Origin: an uncultured Ruminococcus sp.
GTDB lineage: Bacteria; Bacillota; Clostridia; Oscillospirales; Ruminococcaceae
Assembly: GCA_947176565.1 (NCBI GenBank)
Contig: CAMWRC010000023.1
Span: forward strand, 1-10,509
Direction: 5' to 3'
Length of the DNA: 10,509 bases
Within the stretch, counting starts at the first letter, position 1. Each line of letters starts with the position of its first letter. The notes under the pieces are model-generated. The model worked only from the letters and a program-made list of their open reading frames with translations, did no database searches and was not told where the DNA came from. The translations under genes and the position numbers were made by a program. This document shows positions 8,301 through 10,509 of the stretch, piece after piece.

Positions 8301-9039
8301 CGCAGCTATCCTTTCCAGAATTTCAGGCAGAGTTCATATTGAGGAAGTCAAAACTACGCGTAATATCGTTGTTTCCAACGATGAAACGGGTGAGACTGAG
8401 AATTATATGATTCCTTACAACTTCAAGATTCGTGTGCGTGAGGGAGAGGAAATTCCGAAAGGAACTCGTCTTACCGAGGGAAATATCTATCCTGCGGATA
8501 TTCTTAATATTCTCGGAACTATGGAAGTTCAGAACTATATCATAAATGAGGTGCAGAAAGTTTATCGTCTCCAGGGTGTTGACATCAACGATAAGCATAT
8601 CGAGGTTATTGTACGTCAGATGCTCCGCAAAGTCAAGGTTGAGGAATCAGGTTCAAGCTATCTGCTCCCCGGAACTCTCGTTGACAGCAGGGAAATTGAT
8701 GCTATAAATGCTGAGATACAGGCACGTATTGACTCAGGAGAATACGGTTTGCAGCTTGTTCAGTATTCACCGGTGCTTCAGGGTATCACAAAGGCATCAT
8801 CAAATTCCGACAGCTTCCTGTCAGCAGCTTCATTCCAGGAGACTACAAAGGCTCTTACAGATGCTGCTATCAGAGGAAAGAGCGACAGACTGCTCGGTCT
8901 TAAAGAAAATGTTATTATAGGTAAGCTTATTCCGGCTGGTACAGGTATGGAATGCTATAATCAGGTAAAGGTTGTAAAGACCGATTCTTCTGCTGAACAT
9001 AGTTCAATACAGTCAGTTCAGGCTGTGCAGAATGTGTAA
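5311..9039 (+). CDS. rpoC: DNA-directed RNA polymerase subunit beta-prime
   Basis: Encodes the 1242-residue beta-prime subunit carrying the catalytic Mg site, clamp and trigger loop. The TTG start at 5311 is chosen because it has AGGAGG 7 bases upstream and because the protein then opens with [17 protein letters not shown], as RpoC proteins of this type do. The N-terminal zinc site is Cys59, Cys61, Cys74 and Cys77. The catalytic loop NADFDGD has Asp501, Asp503 and Asp505 as Mg ligands. The second zinc site is Cys846, Cys919, Cys926 and Cys929. The trigger loop reads MRTFHTGG with Met963, Arg964 and His967, followed directly by [20 protein letters not shown], so the large E. coli insertion (SI3) is absent, as in Firmicutes. 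Late motifs [12 protein letters not shown] and [15 protein letters not shown] are intact. The last 30 or so residues are a variable Ser/Gln/Val-rich end. Separated from rpoB by 129 bases and followed by a terminator. Confidence 0.99.
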   Translation: MEFNTFESIKIGLASPEQIRSWSYGVVERPETINYRTQKPERDGLFCERIFGPTKDWECHCGKFKKIRFKGKICDRCGVEVTRARVRRERMGHIELAAPVSHIWYFKGTPSRIGQVLEVSQKRLEEVLYFTKYIVTDPGNTELVKKQLLSEKEYLSYRDKYGDDFSAEMGAEAIKKLLNEYDPERYDFLKLRLIEMGKISLGLKKLSCFRNPMECECDECRKFAELVDVEWKNNLELCSDDLKHELAGLPSGQKKVKLIKRLQIIEAFRLSGNKPEWMILDVVPVIPPDIRPMIMLDGGRYATSDLNDLYRRVINRNNRLKRMIELEAPDIIVRNEKRMLQEAVDALIDNGRHGRPVVGPSNRALKSLSDMLKGKQGRFRQNLLGKRVDYSGRSVIVVGPELKMYQCGLPKEMALELFKPFVLKRLVDKKAIANIKSARKLIDRADNKVWDALEDVIKDHPVMLNRAPTLHRLGIQAFEPILVEGRAIKLHPLVCSAFNADFDGDQMAVHLPLSAEAQAEARFLMLAANNLLKPSDGKPVAVPSQDMVLGSYYLTMDKPGEPGEGKVFRDTDEALMAYYEHDVSLHANIRVKITKDIGDKKVSKIINATVGRLIFNDNIPQNLGYVDRTNSDKQFDLEISFLVGKKQLSDIIERCIKIHGTTTTSEVLDRIKALGYKYSTRAALTVAVCDATIPPQKKEILAKADEEVQAITEEYNYGYISAQEKSKKIVSLWTDTTDAVTNALKANFDRYNPIWMMADSGARGSISQIRQLAGMRGLIANTSGAVFEIPIRANYREGLNILEYFIASRGARKGLADTALRTADSGYLTRRLVDVSQDVIIREEDCGTTDGIEVFEIRNGNEVVEPFAERLVGRFLAEDLRDGAGELIVSRNKLISDADAKKIIDAGIEVIKIRSVLNCKAKTGVCAKCYGANLAFNNIVSVGEAVGVISAQSIGEPGTQLTMRTFHTGGVASADAEDITQGLPRVEELFESRRPKGAAILSRISGRVHIEEVKTTRNIVVSNDETGETENYMIPYNFKIRVREGEEIPKGTRLTEGNIYPADILNILGTMEVQNYIINEVQKVYRLQGVDINDKHIEVIVRQMLRKVKVEESGSSYLLPGTLVDSREIDAINAEIQARIDSGEYGLQLVQYSPVLQGITKASSNSDSFLSAASFQETTKALTDAAIRGKSDRLLGLKENVIIGKLIPAGTGMECYNQVKVVKTDSSAEHSSIQSVQAVQNV

Positions 9040-9068
9040 AAATATAAAAGTCTGAAATATAAATAAGA

Positions 9069-9101
9069 CGGCCGTCAGGGTCTGACCTTGACGGCTGTTT
9101 T
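9069..9101 (+). terminator. Intrinsic terminator after rpoC
   Basis: A 13-pair stem (9069-9081 with 9085-9097, two G-U pairs) with a 3-nt loop starts about 30 bases after the rpoC stop and is followed by TTTT. The upstream AAATAAGA can extend the stem into the T tract. The short T tract and the lack of a clear promoter for the next gene leave room for readthrough. Confidence 0.7.
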
Positions 9102-9145
9102 GATTATGGAATTATTTAATTTATCTGAAAAGGGGTTTTTGATTT

Positions 9146-9406
9146 ATGGATTACGTTTATGTAACGAGTATGGTATGCTCACAGGAAATCAGATTTCATA
9201 TAGAGGGAAATGTAATAACAAATGTACAGTTCATCGGCGGCTGCAATGGAAATCTCAAAGCTGTTTCAAAGCTCGTTGAGGGATTTACCGTTGAACAGAT
9301 AGAGGAAAAGCTCAAAGGCAATACCTGCGGCAGACGTCCTACTTCATGTGCTGACCAGCTCTGCCTTGCTGTCAGGGAAGCTTATGAATCCATGCAGACA
9401 GCGTGA
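9146..9406 (+). CDS. Small four-cysteine TSCPD-domain family protein (TIGR03905-like)
   Basis: Encodes 86 residues of unknown function. It resembles the short stand-alone TSCPD-domain proteins common in Clostridia: an aromatic beta-strand start with Cys11, the motif FIGGCNGNLKAVSKLVEG with Cys33, and the C-terminal CGRRPTSCADQL with Cys61 and Cys68. The spacing of the four cysteines suggests a metal site, probably zinc; this is inferred from the family. A related domain occurs at the C-terminus of some ribonucleotide reductases. Odd points: the motif reads TSCAD instead of TSCPD, and a fifth cysteine (Cys73) follows. The ATG at 9146 has AAAAGGGG ending 10 bases upstream. No good promoter was found in the 106 bases after rpoC, so expression may depend on readthrough. 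Stop is TGA, followed by the shared terminator at 9444-9490. Confidence 0.85.
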   Translation: MDYVYVTSMVCSQEIRFHIEGNVITNVQFIGGCNGNLKAVSKLVEGFTVEQIEEKLKGNTCGRRPTSCADQLCLAVREAYESMQTA

Positions 9407-9443
9407 GGCTGGAAATTTATTAAATAATGCTATGAAATCAAAC

Positions 9444-9490
9444 AAGGCAGCATTGCTGATTATGCAGTGCTGCCTTATATTTTTTGTTTT
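9444..9490. terminator. Terminator between convergent genes
   Basis: A 9-bp stem AAGGCAGCA/TGCTGCCTT (9444-9452 with 9468-9476), with a possible extra CTG/CAG stack inside, is followed rightward by ATATTTTTTGTTTT. This ends the TSCPD gene transcript well. Leftward the flank is only GTTTGATTT, so it may also stop the lipid kinase transcript, but less clearly. The T tract overlaps the kinase stop codon. Confidence 0.75.
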
Positions 9491-10436
9491 ATGGATTTAC
9501 GGATTCCTTGCCGTCATGGTCGGAGAATATTGATTCCGAGTAGTCTGCTACCATAAATTCAATTGCCTTGTGATGGTTTGCAACTACGTTTACCGGAGAA
9601 TCCCCGCCAAATTCGCCGTCAAGAGTCCATGTTATCTGTTCGTCGTTGAGTGCTGTAAATGTGATTTTGTCTGTCCTGAAAAATCTGATATATTCCCTGT
9701 CTATTTCTTCGGAGATGTTAAGCAGCGAGTGGACTATTTTCTGGAGCTGTACAAGATTTGCCGGCTTTTTGATAAGCGTGACTTCAAACTGTCCGTCGTC
9801 AAGGAGAAAATCGTTCATGGAGAGAAGTCCGGCGACCGAGCCGGAATTTGTTACCATTCCGAAAATAAATTCTCCCTCAAGGACGGTATTGTTATATTCT
9901 ATGCGCATCATTTTTGAGCGGAGACTTGTCAGCTGTGTAAGTCCGCCGACTATATACGATGCATGACCGAAAATATTCTTTATCTGCTGGGACGTTTCGT
10001 ATGTTACGTTTGTGAAAGCTCCGAAAGCGGCTATATATGTGAAATATCTGTCATTGAATATACCGAGGTCCACACTCATGGGACTGCCGTCAGTAATCCA
10101 CCTTACAGCGTCCATAGTAGCTTTCGGGATATTGAGACTTCTTGCAAAATCATTTGTAGAACCGGCAGGAATATATCCGATAGGTATACGGCGGCTGCTT
10201 TTCATAGCTCCCTGAAGGCACTGGCTGAGTGTACCGTCGCCGCCGGCACATACGAGAATATCATATCCGTTCATGCAGGCATATTCTGCTTTTTCGGTGG
10301 CATCTGAACCGCTCTGGGTTACGTGTATGGTGACTTCAAAACCGGCTTTATTAAATTCATTGATTATTTCACCGAGTTTATCTCCGATTGTGGCACGTCC
10401 GGCGAGCAGGTTTACTAAGAAATAGATTTTTTTCAT
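9489..10436 (-). CDS. Diacylglycerol/lipid kinase family protein (DgkB/YegS/BmrU type)
   Basis: Encodes 315 residues, a normal length for bacterial soluble lipid kinases that phosphorylate diacylglycerol or related lipids with ATP at the inner membrane face. The N-terminal strand MKKIYFLVNLLAGR takes the place of the usual VNPxSG motif. The nucleotide-binding GGDGT is at residues 65-69 and PAGSTNDFARS at 90-100, both hallmark motifs. Near the C-terminus, DGE at 273-275 supplies a glutamate in the position expected of the catalytic base in DgkB-type enzymes. No membrane segment or signal peptide is apparent. The ATG at 10436-10434 has AAGGAG (10450-10445) 8 bases upstream. The gene has its own promoter at 10469-10497 and converges on the TSCPD gene. 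Family assignment is firm; whether the substrate is diacylglycerol (DgkB, lipoteichoic acid recycling) or another lipid cannot be told from sequence. Confidence 0.92.
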   Translation of the reverse strand: MKKIYFLVNLLAGRATIGDKLGEIINEFNKAGFEVTIHVTQSGSDATEKAEYACMNGYDILVCAGGDGTLSQCLQGAMKSSRRIPIGYIPAGSTNDFARSLNIPKATMDAVRWITDGSPMSVDLGIFNDRYFTYIAAFGAFTNVTYETSQQIKNIFGHASYIVGGLTQLTSLRSKMMRIEYNNTVLEGEFIFGMVTNSGSVAGLLSMNDFLLDDGQFEVTLIKKPANLVQLQKIVHSLLNISEEIDREYIRFFRTDKITFTALNDEQITWTLDGEFGGDSPVNVVANHHKAIEFMVADYSESIFSDHDGKESVNP

Positions 10437-10468
10437 ATGTCATTCTCCTTATGTATAGCTTTAATAAT

Positions 10469-10497
10469 ATTATATATCCAAACGGAATATTTTTCAA
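10469..10497 (-). promoter_or_regulatory. Promoter of the lipid kinase gene
   Basis: On the minus strand TTGAAA (10497-10492) and TATAAT (10474-10469) are 17 bases apart. The predicted start near 10462 gives a short leader of about 26 nt carrying the AAGGAG ribosome site. Confidence 0.75.
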
Positions 10498-10509
10498 GCG
10501 TTATAAAAT

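Noticed and set aside
9089..9118. Possible promoter for the TSCPD gene (TTGACG with an AT-rich -10).
   Set aside because: The -35 overlaps the terminator stem, and no hexamer at 16-18 bases matches TATAAT in more than about half its positions.

Overview
The window looks like a chromosomal housekeeping region of a low-to-moderate GC member of the Clostridia, most like Ruminococcus and its relatives in the Oscillospiraceae. That placement rests on protein style (a Firmicutes-type RpoC without the large proteobacterial insertion in the trigger loop, and a small four-cysteine TSCPD-family gene) and on strong AGGAGG-type ribosome binding sites. It is from memory, not from a search.

Layout, left to right. 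A YifB/ComM-type AAA ATPase runs leftward off the window edge (1-836, minus; N-terminal half only) from its own promoter at 908-936. The 397-base gap up to rpoB is dense with signals. It holds a rightward promoter fitting rpoB (1045-1073), a near-perfect leftward promoter facing it (1117-1145), and a leftward intrinsic terminator (974-1008). Together the last two define an orphan leftward transcript of about 140 nt that crosses the rpoB promoter. Next come rpoB (1234-5181) and rpoC (TTG start at 5311, ends 9039), encoding the two large RNA polymerase subunits, with a 129-base spacer carrying two hairpins. A terminator follows at 9069-9101, then a small four-cysteine TSCPD-family gene (9146-9406), a terminator between convergent genes (9444-9490), and a leftward diacylglycerol/lipid kinase-family gene (9489-10436) with a near-consensus promoter at 10469-10497.

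The rpoB-rpoC pair makes the beta and beta-prime subunits of one enzyme. The flanking genes have no evident functional link to it and appear to be separate transcription units.

The most interesting structures are the face-to-face promoters with a putative antisense or small RNA over the rpoB promoter, the 111-residue, 44% acidic C-terminal extension of RpoB, the structured rpoB-rpoC spacer, and the abrupt loss of a signature motif at the left edge in the yifB-like gene. No mobile element, CRISPR array, tRNA or rRNA was seen.
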